From the NCBI RefSeq assembly GCF_000740895.1, contig NC_025261.1, forward strand, positions 682,001 to 746,000: 64,000 nt of DNA, in the 5' to 3' direction. Positions 1 through 12,010 of the stretch are shown in pieces. The first letter of the stretch is position 1. Each line of letters opens with the position of its first letter. Under the pieces are notes generated by a model. That model worked only from the letters and a program-made list of their open reading frames with translations. It had not been told where the DNA came from and made no database searches. Origin of the DNA: Theileria orientalis strain Shintoku (Eukaryota; Apicomplexa; Aconoidasida; Piroplasmida; Theileriidae). Position numbers and translations under genes: made by a program.

Positions 1-157
1 TCACGATTTTGAACTGTTCTTTTGCCAAAACAGTTTTCTCTTCTTTTGATTTTGATTTGTCGGTTGAATCACGCTCGTTGGAGTTGTATTTTTCGAATTT
101 GATATCCTTGTTGTGTAGTTCTACAATAATGGGCGACTTAGTTTTAAAGTTAGACAT
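1..157 (-). CDS. Partial CDS, N-terminal 52 residues of an unknown protein
   Basis: An ATG on the minus strand at 157 opens a frame that runs without a stop to the window edge, so only the first 52 residues are seen. The peptide begins MSNFKTKSPIIVELHNKD and is followed by a charged Lys/Ser/Glu-rich stretch. I recognise no domain. It diverges from the mL53-like gene with about 160 bases of AT-rich DNA between the two start codons. The rest of the gene lies outside the window, and an intron could begin anywhere near the edge. Confidence 0.45.
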   Translation of the reverse strand, partial: MSNFKTKSPIIVELHNKDIKFEKYNSNERDSTDKSKSKEEKTVLAKEQFKIV

Positions 158-319
158 TATGTTACATTTATGGATAAAAGATTTAAAACTAAATATAAAA
201 TGAAAATAATCCCATGAAACTAATTTTTTAACTGATATTGTGGTTTCAAAATGTGGGAATCAACCATATCCAATTCATATCCAATTTTCCAATGTTTTCC
301 TCTAAAATTATAATTTGTT

Positions 320-771
320 ATGCCAAAATACAATTTGTTTAATAAACTACCCTTTTTATCCTATATTGACAAGATCCATGTTCGTTATACTCCCGGTTCT
401 CCTTATGACGATACCTGCCGGAAACTCCTACTTATGTTACTCAATCCTGATACTTTAAAGAAATTCCCTGGTTTAAACTATACTTACGAACTTTTGAAGT
501 TAGTTCAATGCTCATAACCCATTTTTAGCTATCACGACAGGCCCGAAATACACATTACAATGAAGCCTAACGTCAACTTGAGGTTTATTTAAATATAAAT
601 CGCAAAACTGTAGATTCTACGCCGACTCTAACACTTTAGAAGATATTCACAGGCAGATAGATGTTTATCAATACAATGGTACTTTCTTTATTTATTTTTA
701 TTAATTGTACAGCGCACATTAGGTACACTCAACACAGATCTCTGGAGGGCAGAGGAGACGACGATTCTTAG
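320..771 (+). CDS. MRPL53: Mitochondrial ribosomal protein mL53-like (4 exons)
   Basis: Exons 320-498, 529-582, 614-678 and 713-771 join in frame to 118 residues. The introns are 30, 31 and 34 bases, each GT..AG. The N-terminal half (IDKIHVRYTPGSPYDDTCRK) resembles the thioredoxin-like fold of mitochondrial large-subunit protein mL53, whose usual length is about 112 residues. An HITMKPNVNLRFYAD segment after the first intron fits the following strand. The role would be structural in the mitoribosome. Frame closure across three minimal introns supports the gene model. The family call rests on weak resemblance, and another L51/S25-fold mitoribosomal protein is possible. It converges on RPC8 with 59 bases between the two stop codons. 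Confidence 0.55.
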
Positions 772-830
772 TTTTGGAATACATAATGGTGTTTAGAATA
801 TTATTTACTCGTTACTTGGTTAATGTGTAA

Positions 831-1652
831 CTATACAATTGTTCCCATCAACAACAGAATTGGAATGAGTTCCATCCCCGTGCTTATTCCATCGTCTTCT
901 ACAAATAATTTTTTTTTGCGTTCCGCTAACCTCCTTCTTGATTGTAAATAATATCTAATATTTTAAATTCTACTACATTGTCTGTTTTTATGGGCACATC
1001 GGTGTTTTCATCGATTTTTAACCAATATCCGTTAATTTCATCACTAAATTATAAATTAAAAATCAAAGGTATTTATTCAAACTTACTATTTATATGTTTC
1101 TGGTAACAAATTAGGTATTACGTGAATATCACTAAAGAATCCGGTCGATACTAAAATGCCATCATTAGATGAATACAAGTAAGCATTAGAAATTTACGTA
1201 TCTAATAAAAACTATTGTTACGCAACACACTCTCGATATTAACTTTTATGTAATAATTATAAAAGTTTAATAATGTGTTCGTTCATACGTAAATACTCTG
1301 ATAGGCCTATGTTTAACTTACGCTTAATAAAATTCCTATTGTACAAAATTACGTTCGCTTTGAACACTTCATTTATCACTGGCGAGAATACCAGCAGCTT
1401 AAATATCAGTTTATAGTGTGCCGATCCGTCGTTTGGAAGAATCCGAGATTCGCATTTTAAAAAATCCCCGTCCAGAGCAATTGCAAGTCCGACTCCGTGA
1501 ACGACCTACATTACCGTTATTTATCTTTCAACTATTTTAACCTTGTTTATGTATTTGTTTGACAGTTTTTGGAATAGTATGTTTCGCTTGTCCCCTACGT
1601 ACTCCGACACATTAAGGGTGACAATATCTTCAATTACGAACACTTTAAACAT
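831..1652 (-). CDS. RPC8: RNA polymerase III subunit RPC8 (Rpc25/Rpb7 family)
   Basis: Five minus-strand exons (1542-1652, 1322-1505, 1087-1150, 931-1043, 831-898) give 179 residues. The N-terminus MFKVFVIEDIV matches the MF.L..I.DTV opening of RPC8. VVHGVGLAIALD and ILPNDGSAHYKLIFKLLVF match the tip domain, and STGFFSDIHVIPNLLPE matches the OB-fold signature seen as SLGFFDDI..P in other eukaryotes. RPC8 pairs with RPC9 to form the stalk of RNA polymerase III and acts in initiation at tRNA and 5S genes. The protein is a little shorter than the usual ~200 residues. The C-terminus (MELIPILLLMGTIV) does not show the familiar GLGLLSWW ending. It lies head-to-tail with NOP53, about 150 bases downstream. 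Confidence 0.88.
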
Positions 1653-1800
1653 GATATAATAATATACATATAGTCAGAGGCAGTAGAATAAATATTATGA
1701 ATTGCTAACTCTCAGCACTGCGTTCATCAGGTACGGTAGTGTTAGCACGAATGTGTATCTTGGTTAATGCAAACACGGATTAAGTAAAGCCACATTATTC

Positions 1801-3175
1801 TCATGAGCTAGATAACACGCTCTTGTAGATGTATCTTCTATTGTACAGTCTTTTTACCAGGTTCTTATATCTCGAATTGAGCGTTGGCGGCGGCGGAAGA
1901 AGCCCTCTTCTGTATATTGATTTGTACACGTTTTTGACCGGATTCTCATCAACATTTTGGATATTCTTGATTGATATATTTTTTGGTGCCTTATCATCTG
2001 CACTTTCTTCCTTCTCATCCTTCTTTTCACTTATTATTTCTTCATTTAGAATCACCTCCGGGGGATCTTTGTAAAACTTTTTATTCCCAATTTTCGTAGG
2101 AATCTCGCCAGAAATCAATCTATTTAGGTATCTTTTGAATTTTTTGACATCATCTCCATGTTTACTGCTCGAGTCCAGTTTCTTTATTGCGGTATTCAAC
2201 TTCTTTATGTGGTCGACGTCATTTTTCAACTTCTTAATGCTTTTAATCACCATCTTCTTTCTATTTTCTTCTTTGAGCGCCTTTAATTTATTTCTTTCCG
2301 TTCTAGACTTTCTTTTTTGAACCTTCTTGCCTTCCATCACCTCATCTTCCAACTCATCTGTGTCGTTCGTTGACTCCAACTCTTTGACTTGATCGTCATC
2401 CACATTCTCCGATTTCAATGCTGATGCTCTTTCGAATATATTTTTGTGTGTGTTGAGCAATTTTCCATCTGCGATTTCGTCCTTTTTGCTTAAATTGATT
2501 ATGTTCACGCTGTGGTTGATTAGTGACACATAATCGTCCGGCTTCGGGTTATAACTCTGACCAGGGTGCGGCATTTCAACTGCCGGTATTAGTTGATTTA
2601 TATTTTTAATTTTATTGATCTTCTTTCCGCCATCTTCATAAATAGCGTCGTTCCAAATATCATCAACATCCTAATGTGTACATTTTCTATTGATTGAAAC
2701 TAACCTTGTCATTATTGCATTCTTTTGCATCATTTAGGTCATTACCAATATTGCTTGCAATAACTGCATCAATGTTTATGGCATCTGCTGTGGAATCTGC
2801 ATCTATCAACATCTTATCGCTTAACAGCAATTTCCTCTTCAGCTTCTTCAGTTTCGCTACTTCCGGGCTGTTTTTAATTTTAAAGTGTTTCGATTTCCTT
2901 GTTTCAATCGATTTCGGTTCCTTTAACGATAACTTTCCTACAATATCAATGTAACATTTATCATTCACATTTTTGTTTAATAAATCAACAAATGGGTACT
3001 AATATTTGTATTTTACTTAAATATTTATTTTATGTTCAATTCTATTACCTATTATGTCATATTTAAACAATGATTCCGGTTTCAGTTGCTTATCCTTGTT
3101 TACGTAGGAATCTATGTATTTATCATCGATCGATGAGTTTATTCTCTTCTTAATCCTCTTACTTTTCTTCGACAT
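1801..3175 (-). CDS. NOP53: Ribosome biogenesis protein NOP53 (GLTSCR2 family)
   Basis: Exons 3049-3175, 2705-2937 and 1801-2670 on the minus strand encode 409 residues. A basic start (MSKKSKRIKKR) is followed by SLFKYDIIGKLSLKEPKS, which resembles the LFFVDT block of NOP53. After the second intron, DVDDIWND and IPAVEMPHPGQSYNPKPDDY match the family signature IPAVEVAPAGASYNPSFED in human. The remainder is Lys/Glu-rich and likely helical, ending in an Arg/Tyr-rich tail. NOP53 works in the nucleolus on 60S maturation and recruits the exosome helicase Mtr4. The first acceptor (at 2938) was chosen because an earlier AG gives frame breaks. Length fits the family (about 455-480). Confidence 0.85.
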
Positions 3176-3267
3176 TTTAAATCTATTTTATAAACACAAA
3201 TTTTAATTATTTTATGAATATATTATAAATTCACACCAACATTACTACCTTACGTAGGGCATGGGTA

Positions 3268-5280
3268 CTATCTTTTACTATACATCTCCTTCTTTCTCGC
3301 CTTCCTCAGGTTCGTTTTTTTCCGTTCTACTCTTCTTCTATCTATTGATACTAGGTCGAACTTTCGCAAGATTGGCTTCAGCTTCGGCGACAGGATTCTG
3401 TACAGGTACTTGACCAGTGCGTGCCTGATTGCTACGCTTTGTCCCGATATTCCTCCTCCGTGCGCTTTTGCCACTATGTTAAAGTTCCTCTTTAGCCTCA
3501 GGCTCGACAGCGGCTCCAGAATTTCTCTCAGTCTGAACTCGTTATAGCACACATATTGGTATCCGTCTTTGTTATTTATGATTATGTTTCCGTTTCCTGG
3601 CTCCAGGTATACCATTGCTTGTCCCCTCTTCTTCTTTCCTCGTTCGTACAACTTCGTTCTTATTTCATATCTCGGCAGGTTTTTCCATTTTTCCAGATAA
3701 TCTTCCTCGCCATTCTCATTAATACCATCACTTCTACTTTCCACTGAATCATCTACACTGCCATTCATTTCCATATCACTACCTTCACTTCCGTGATCTA
3801 TGTCACTTATTGGCTCCGGCGGCTTCGTGTGTGTTGGAAATGTTGCTGCTTTCAGGTACTTACTTCTCGATTTATACTTTCTATATGTTGGCAGTGGCCC
3901 CAAGTCCCTCGTGTTGTGCATTTCCAGGTACGTGCTCAACAGCTTCCTCAGCAGCACCGGTTCAGTGTTGCTGTACGGGTATATCAAGTCATTCTCCGGT
4001 TCGTGGATCCCCTTTAAACTTGCGTACTTTTCATAGTACTTTTGATCCTTGTCCACCAGCGGGTTACCATTTTCATCATACTCATCTTCATCTTCGAATA
4101 GGTACTTTGGCTGGTTAAAGTTAAGTAATAGTGACAAATCGTGCATCGGTGGCGACGGTGTGTTATTTTTATTTGGGTCATTCTTTATCAACTCCACTAA
4201 CCTATCCATCAGTGTTGGCAGTAGTGATATGAAGTACTCTCTCAACTTTTCTGTGTGGTCTCTGCTAGGCGGAAACGGCCTTTCTATCTTTTTTGTGTAT
4301 TCATAGTTCAAATAAAAACTTGGTTTTTCCTCGTTTTTGTTATGATAGCTGAACAGGTCATACTTGTAGTCGTTTATGTACTTCAAATAGTACTGCAGGT
4401 GTCCGTGCGAGTCAAACATGAAGTAGTTTGGATTGATTTTAGATAATGGTACATCGTCCTTTCTATTTGCCTTTGATTGACCATGATTTACATTCTCTGA
4501 TTCTTCATCAACCTGTTTTTCATCAAACTGTTTTTCATCAACTGTTTCTGAATCTGATTCTAAATCTGGAAAGTGTTCAAACGGCTCGTAGTTTCCCTTA
4601 AATATCTTACGCACGTCTTCGACCTTTTTCCTATCTTTCAGTATGTCATACATCTTTTCTGGCTCAACTTCATCTTCTTCATCCTCCCGTGTTGTGTATC
4701 TTTTTTCTGTGCTTTCTGCTAGTTTTCCCATTGTTTCATATGACGACTTCAAATACGGTCCTTCCATCCTTTTCACTTCAGATAGGCCATCATCGTCATA
4801 TAATGAGCCTTCAAGTCCGTAGTCAATTCCTTGCGATACTATTTCTGCCGATTTAAAGAAGTTGTAGTTGCGCGGGTATTCTAAAAAGTCTGCGATAGTT
4901 TTACATCCTTCCGGCAACTCCCTGTTGTATTCACTAAGTGAGTATGATGGCCCTTTATATAATGCAAAACTATCTACCATCTTCTTATACGTTTCTGGAT
5001 CGAATTCGAACTTATCAAAGTCCAAATTATTTTTCTTTTCTCCAGATTTTTGAGAACTATCATTCGGTAAGAAATCCACATTCTCAGAATCATTTTTGTT
5101 ATCTAAGTCTAAATATACAGAATTATTATCATCTTCTGAATTGAGTGAGTATGTTTGATTATCTTCATCAGAAGAATCTACATTTATTCGGTTGTTTAAT
5201 AAAAAATTACCTTCCTTTTTGGAATACTTGAGTGTGTCTATTTTACAAGGCGATCTAAATAAACATAAATTATTAAACAT
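3268..5280 (-). CDS. MRPS9: Mitochondrial small-subunit ribosomal protein uS9m with long N-terminal extension
   Basis: A single exon of 670 residues starts at the ATG at 5280. The last ~130 residues are a full uS9 domain: GQAMVYLEPGNGNIIIN near its start, then the conserved GGGISGQSVAIRHALVKYL and the C-terminal VERKKTNLRKARKKEMYSKR, which ends at the stop as uS9 does. The preceding ~540 residues are acidic, low-complexity and Asp/Glu/Tyr-rich, much longer than bacterial uS9 (about 130). Mitochondrial uS9 proteins commonly carry extensions, so mitochondrial location is inferred. An apicoplast role is less likely because no signal peptide is visible. It shares an upstream region with the divergent gene at 6090. 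Confidence 0.88.
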   Translation of the reverse strand: MFNNLCLFRSPCKIDTLKYSKKEGNFLLNNRINVDSSDEDNQTYSLNSEDDNNSVYLDLDNKNDSENVDFLPNDSSQKSGEKKNNLDFDKFEFDPETYKKMVDSFALYKGPSYSLSEYNRELPEGCKTIADFLEYPRNYNFFKSAEIVSQGIDYGLEGSLYDDDGLSEVKRMEGPYLKSSYETMGKLAESTEKRYTTREDEEDEVEPEKMYDILKDRKKVEDVRKIFKGNYEPFEHFPDLESDSETVDEKQFDEKQVDEESENVNHGQSKANRKDDVPLSKINPNYFMFDSHGHLQYYLKYINDYKYDLFSYHNKNEEKPSFYLNYEYTKKIERPFPPSRDHTEKLREYFISLLPTLMDRLVELIKNDPNKNNTPSPPMHDLSLLLNFNQPKYLFEDEDEYDENGNPLVDKDQKYYEKYASLKGIHEPENDLIYPYSNTEPVLLRKLLSTYLEMHNTRDLGPLPTYRKYKSRSKYLKAATFPTHTKPPEPISDIDHGSEGSDMEMNGSVDDSVESRSDGINENGEEDYLEKWKNLPRYEIRTKLYERGKKKRGQAMVYLEPGNGNIIINNKDGYQYVCYNEFRLREILEPLSSLRLKRNFNIVAKAHGGGISGQSVAIRHALVKYLYRILSPKLKPILRKFDLVSIDRRRVERKKTNLRKARKKEMYSKR

Positions 5281-6089
5281 CAATAATTAAACAATTACCT
5301 ATAAATGTGTGACTTTAAGATAAACAATCCCTTAGAGGAAACGATAAAACAATAGGAAGGACATGGTATGGTACAAAATATCAAAAATATCAAAACAAAT
5401 CGTTTAAATCTAAATATATTATGATTTAACATATCTACAATTTAATTAAAACTCAATTATTTAAAATCATTTCAAAAATGTGTTAAAATATCAAGTGTTT
5501 AGACCTATATAAGTGAGGGGGAACTCATTTCGGAATTTAAAAGCGTTATACATGTATGTAAATATAAATCAATATAACACAAATATTAATTAATATATAA
5601 ATTAAAATGATTGGTAGTTTAAAGATGTTTGGGTGTATAAAATGTTTAAATGATAAATACACAAATATGACCACATATATTAAATGTTTAATAAATTCAA
5701 TTGTAATACATATTTGTTATTCAAACAATGCCAAAATATGACAAGTTAAACCAAATTAACATAAATATAATATAATGTATGTAGGGCCTATACTTGTGTT
5801 AAAATCAGTTAATTTTTTTCTCACTACTTATATATTAATATTTTACACCGTATTTCGGTTTGTAAAATAAATCTAATTTGGAATTTAATCTATTAAGATG
5901 GTTTAAATAAGATAGCGAACTTTAATAACTATCTCGATTTTGAGCATTTTGCTGCTTTTACCTACTCGCTGGTTTTAATTTACTTTTGTTTCCTTCGGAT
6001 ATTTTCACACAGGTTGTACGTGCTGCTTTAGCTTGATTCTTGTCAAAAATTTTACAATCTGAATTCTAATTACTCCCTTGATTTTTGAA
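5281..6089. other. AT-rich bidirectional intergenic region
   Basis: This spacer separates the start codons of uS9m (minus) and the coiled-coil gene (plus). It is strongly AT-rich with runs of A and T and short T-rich tracts. I see no open frame of note, RNA gene or tandem repeat. It presumably holds two promoters, but no specific motif can be supported. Confidence 0.6.
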
Positions 6090-7025
6090 ATGAGGGACGA
6101 CACGTTGATATTGCCTCAAATCGTAAATCTGAATTCGAACCCTCCCAGGGATTACAATTCATTTTACCAACATTCAACTAATGATCAGTTTACTTCGGAT
6201 TTAAGATCTGTTGACATGTATCTCGTAAACAAGCAATGCAGTACCAAGTACGACATTCCTCAACAAAACGATCCGTCAATTAGAAATTTTGTATCTAAGG
6301 ATTCGTCAATAAAGGATTCTCTTCCACGGGAGTCTCTATATAGGGAATCTGTCAAAAGGGGCTATAATATTGCTTTCGAAGCGAAAAATGATGATCCTGT
6401 AATCAAACGCAGAACCTTTTCACCAAACATCAATTTTTCCAACAGCAATAACATCAATCATAACGCAAGTGCTAACCTTAACGCCAGCTTAACCAACTAC
6501 ACACTTGCTCCGCGTAGCTGTGTCGACGTCACTCCCAACAGCGATTTAATTGAAAAGATAACATCGGTGTCAACTACAAATGTTAAGAAAATCATGGAGC
6601 TGTTGACCAAGAGCACGTCTATTAGAGATTTCCAAACGCAACTGCAGTCGTTGATGTTCACTTTGTGTGCCGATTTACACAAATACAACTACCAGGAAAT
6701 CGAGCACTTGAACAAGAGGGTTAACTACCTGAGCGACGAAAAGAATCTCCTTACAAACATCGTAAAATCGCAGTACGAGTCGATAAAGGTGAGTTTACTA
6801 TTGGTATTAACTAGGCATATAGGTACTACCCATTATGTATTGTTTGTAATGTACTTTTATTTATCTCTGTTTTAGAGGATGAAGGCTGACGAATCGAGCA
6901 TTATTAGGATCGAGGAGGAAAATATGGCCCTTAAGTCTGAACTGAACAAGATGAGGTCGGTGGTGAACAACTTAGTTTACAAGAACGATTCGAGCGACAC
7001 GATCAACAACTTTGACCACAGGTAA
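6090..7025 (+). CDS. Unknown protein with C-terminal coiled coil (2 exons)
   Basis: Exons 6090-6788 and 6876-7025 give 282 residues across an 87-base intron with a GTGAGT donor and TTTTAG acceptor. The first ~150 residues are Asn/Ser-rich and look disordered, and a short stretch repeats the motif RNFVSKDSSIKDSLPRESL. From about residue 160 there is a helical region (KIMELLTKSTSIRDFQTQLQ) that passes through the splice into a heptad-like coiled coil. The protein ends shortly afterwards. I recognise no family. The ATG at 6090 was preferred because the only in-frame codon upstream that could start the frame is a TTG. Confidence 0.75.
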
Positions 7026-7536
7026 CCATAAACGCCAGTACAAATCACATTCAGGATGCCTCCGGATGTATTCTAAAACGAAGATGTAATTTCTTAACCT
7101 ATATGAATATATTATTTTGTAATGTGTATGAATGTGTCAATGGAATCCGTCTTAAAATTGAATTGGAACAACACTAAATAGAAATATGATCAATATATAG
7201 AAATACTGTAATGAAAAGTAAACTATATATTTAGAATTAAATAATATTTAGTTGATTTTATACACACTAAAAGACGTTGAGTGCTATGGGGAAACAATAC
7301 TCATTTTGTTCAGTTTAATTTATATATATTTTAATTTTTTACATGAAATTCAATTAATTTCATTATATTTTAACACATTTGTTGATTTTTGTAGTTTATA
7401 TGTATTTTTATCCGTCTTCCAGTGATGATTTTACATCAATGGCTCTTTTTGTCATATTTGTAACATATTTGATACAATTTTAATCTCACCTTGATAAATA
7501 TCTAAGTAACTCAATCATAATACAGTTTGAGCACAC

Positions 7537-9192
7537 ATGGCTGGTTCTAATAATCTTTTGTGGAAGTTTAAGGGAAGCACAGGACCGTTTAACGTGTTGG
7601 CTTCAGTGACTTTGCCCTGTGAGGTGGCCCAGGTTCGGGAAAAGCTTAAAGTCAATTTTGGACTGTCAGAATCGACCTCCATCGATTTCGTAATATATTT
7701 GGACAGTGACCCGGAAGTGGTAGTGTCGGACTACTACGTGCTCCCAGTGAATTCAAAAATATATACAAGGCGTTGCACCTCAGAGGAGGCATCGGCACTG
7801 ATAAATAACGCAAACACCCTGTTCAAAAGTAGCGGAAAAGATAACGTAACCTTTAAATTAGGAAACGAAGGAGATGACGCGGGAGACGATGACGAATTTA
7901 AGGAAATCGATTTCATGTTTAACATGGATGACCTGTATGAAACGTCTAGCAAGGCGGAAACGTCAAACATAAATGAAGAAGAAGAAGAGTTGAAAATAGT
8001 GGAACTGATGAAAGGACAGAACGCGTACGACACAAACCAGTACGACTCATTGTCAAGAAGATACTACAAGAATAGAACGCTGCTGAAGCAGAGTAATTTA
8101 TCAACCAGCAGTATGCCAATAACTGCAGGAACAACAGCTGCAGCTGGCTACAGCAGCGCGGGCACATCAGGAGTTCAAATACCTAATAGAATGTACGCAC
8201 ACGACATGGAAGACCAGAGTGAGATAATACCAGTGGACGCAGACTATATATGCCACATGTGCGGAGAGAGAGGACATCACATAAGAAACTGCACAAACGT
8301 TGAAGGAAAGAGACTGTCGAAGAAAATAAGATCATCCACAGGCATCCCAAATGACTTTTTAACACCAATTAGTTTTAACGACATAGCAAAATATGATGAG
8401 GTGTATATGCTAAAAGGTAAACAACAGTATAATATAATAGTAGTAACACATGGATGTTGATGGCACATAGCGTTTGCAACTGCAACTACTAATTGAATAT
8501 TTAGATGGCACCTTTGCAATCATGAGGGAGGCGGAATCTGTATCCGGTGGAGCATTTTTCACAAAAACAGTGGACCAGAGAATACAAGTGCACCTAGGCA
8601 TAAGTGAAAAGGACTCGCAGGCACTGTCAAAGGGGTTCAAGTGCACAATTTGCCTCTGTTACTTTAACAATCCTGTGACAACGCTGTGCTGCGGTGAAAC
8701 GTTCTGCCTAGATTGCATAATAGGGAAGACGAACACGACCTTCACGAATAAAATCACGTGCCCAACCTGCAGAAGGAACATCAAAATGACGGACCTACAA
8801 GCAAACACGTCACTCAAAAAGACAGTTCAGGCGCTGATCCTAGGAAACGTGGATGTGTTGAAGAATGTAAACAAGGAACAGGAGACGAAGGAAGAGGAAA
8901 CAAACGGTAATTACAGATATAAGTATACAGTTTAGAGCAGATACAGTGTGTTTCACAATTAAATAACTGACGCTGATATTTTATGTTGTAGGTAAGACAG
9001 AAAATAAACAGGATAAGATATCACTGTTCAACATTGAGAGTTTGAAAAGGTAAAACGAGAGATATTCGCAGTAAATAGGCTTAAGTATGCAGAATAAAAG
9101 CGTTTACAGCAAAAATTATGATAATTCGTAGGCAAAAGGTCCAGGTGGACAAGTACCTGGCCAAATATCGCACCTATAAAAACCTAATTTGA
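7537..9192 (+). CDS. RBBP6: RBBP6/Mpe1-like DWNN, zinc-knuckle and RING protein (mRNA 3' processing / E3 ligase)
   Basis: Exons 7537-8416, 8505-8906, 8992-9049 and 9132-9192 join to 466 residues. Residues ~7-82 form a ubiquitin-like DWNN domain (LLWKFKGSTGPFNVL; IDFVIYLDSD). A CCHC knuckle, CHMCGERGHHIRNC, lies near residue 238. A C3HC4/U-box-like RING spans about 340-385 (CTICLCYFNNPVTTLCCGET, then CPTCRRNI). This domain order defines the RBBP6/Mpe1/PACT family. Mpe1 is a core subunit of the cleavage and polyadenylation factor, and RBBP6 also acts as an E3 ubiquitin ligase. The long RS/p53-binding tail of animal RBBP6 is absent, as in yeast Mpe1. It fits functionally with the CPSF30-like and YTH genes at the other end of the window. 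Confidence 0.92.
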
Positions 9193-11436
<2,244 letters not shown>

Positions 11437-11485
11437 TAGTTAATTTTTTTACACTCATCACACATTCATGTTAAGTATGACATAA

Positions 11486-11884
11486 GTGGCGCGTACATGG
11501 GATTTTATTGACATTTTACAAGAGGGTGAGTGCCCTGTAAAAGTTAGAGTCCATGACGTTGCAGTCAATGAGCCTCAGTCCGTAGTGCTCAAGTATGAAC
11601 TTGAGAATCTTTATGGTAACCTGAATATTCATGAGCTAGTTGCCACTGGAGTTAGTAATGGTGGCATTGGTGGCAGTGGTAACCGTAATATCAATAAAGT
11701 AGCAGTGCGCGCAGTAACTGACTTTGCAGCTAATGTACTTACGTATTGTCTGGTGCAGTGCGATACAAAAAGTGTGATTGATAGGTTGTGCGAGGGAATT
11801 CCCATCACGACTGAGCCCGAAATGTCCGAGTGCCCAAAGCCCTCGCACAAGTTATTGTCCCTGTCCAGAAATGCGAATTTTTGA
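11486..11884 (+). CDS. Small ORF of unknown function, 5' end unresolved
   Basis: An open frame of 132 codons starts at GTG 11486, with no in-frame ATG at its head. The nearest in-frame ATG (11468) is cut off by a TAA at 11483-11485. The peptide contains WDFIDILQEGECPVKVRVHD and IHELVATGV, a Gly/Asn/Ser-rich loop, then a Cys-containing helical-looking segment. Codon use looks like real coding sequence. A second frame at 11871-11987 could be a 3' exon, but I found no phase-consistent canonical intron linking the two. It sits between the PP1 stop and the end of the ABC1 gene. Options are an unseen 5' exon, a non-AUG start, a pseudogene fragment or chance. Confidence 0.4.
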   Translation: MARTWDFIDILQEGECPVKVRVHDVAVNEPQSVVLKYELENLYGNLNIHELVATGVSNGGIGGSGNRNINKVAVRAVTDFAANVLTYCLVQCDTKSVIDRLCEGIPITTEPEMSECPKPSHKLLSLSRNANF

Positions 11885-12010
11885 AACCCTAGCGAAAAGC
11901 GACCCTGGAACATCCCTAAAATTATATCAATTTCCCAAAGGCAACAGATGCGCGTGTATAAACACGTGTAAAAAGATGCAAGTGTAATAAAATGAGCAGG
12001 TAGGCGGAGA

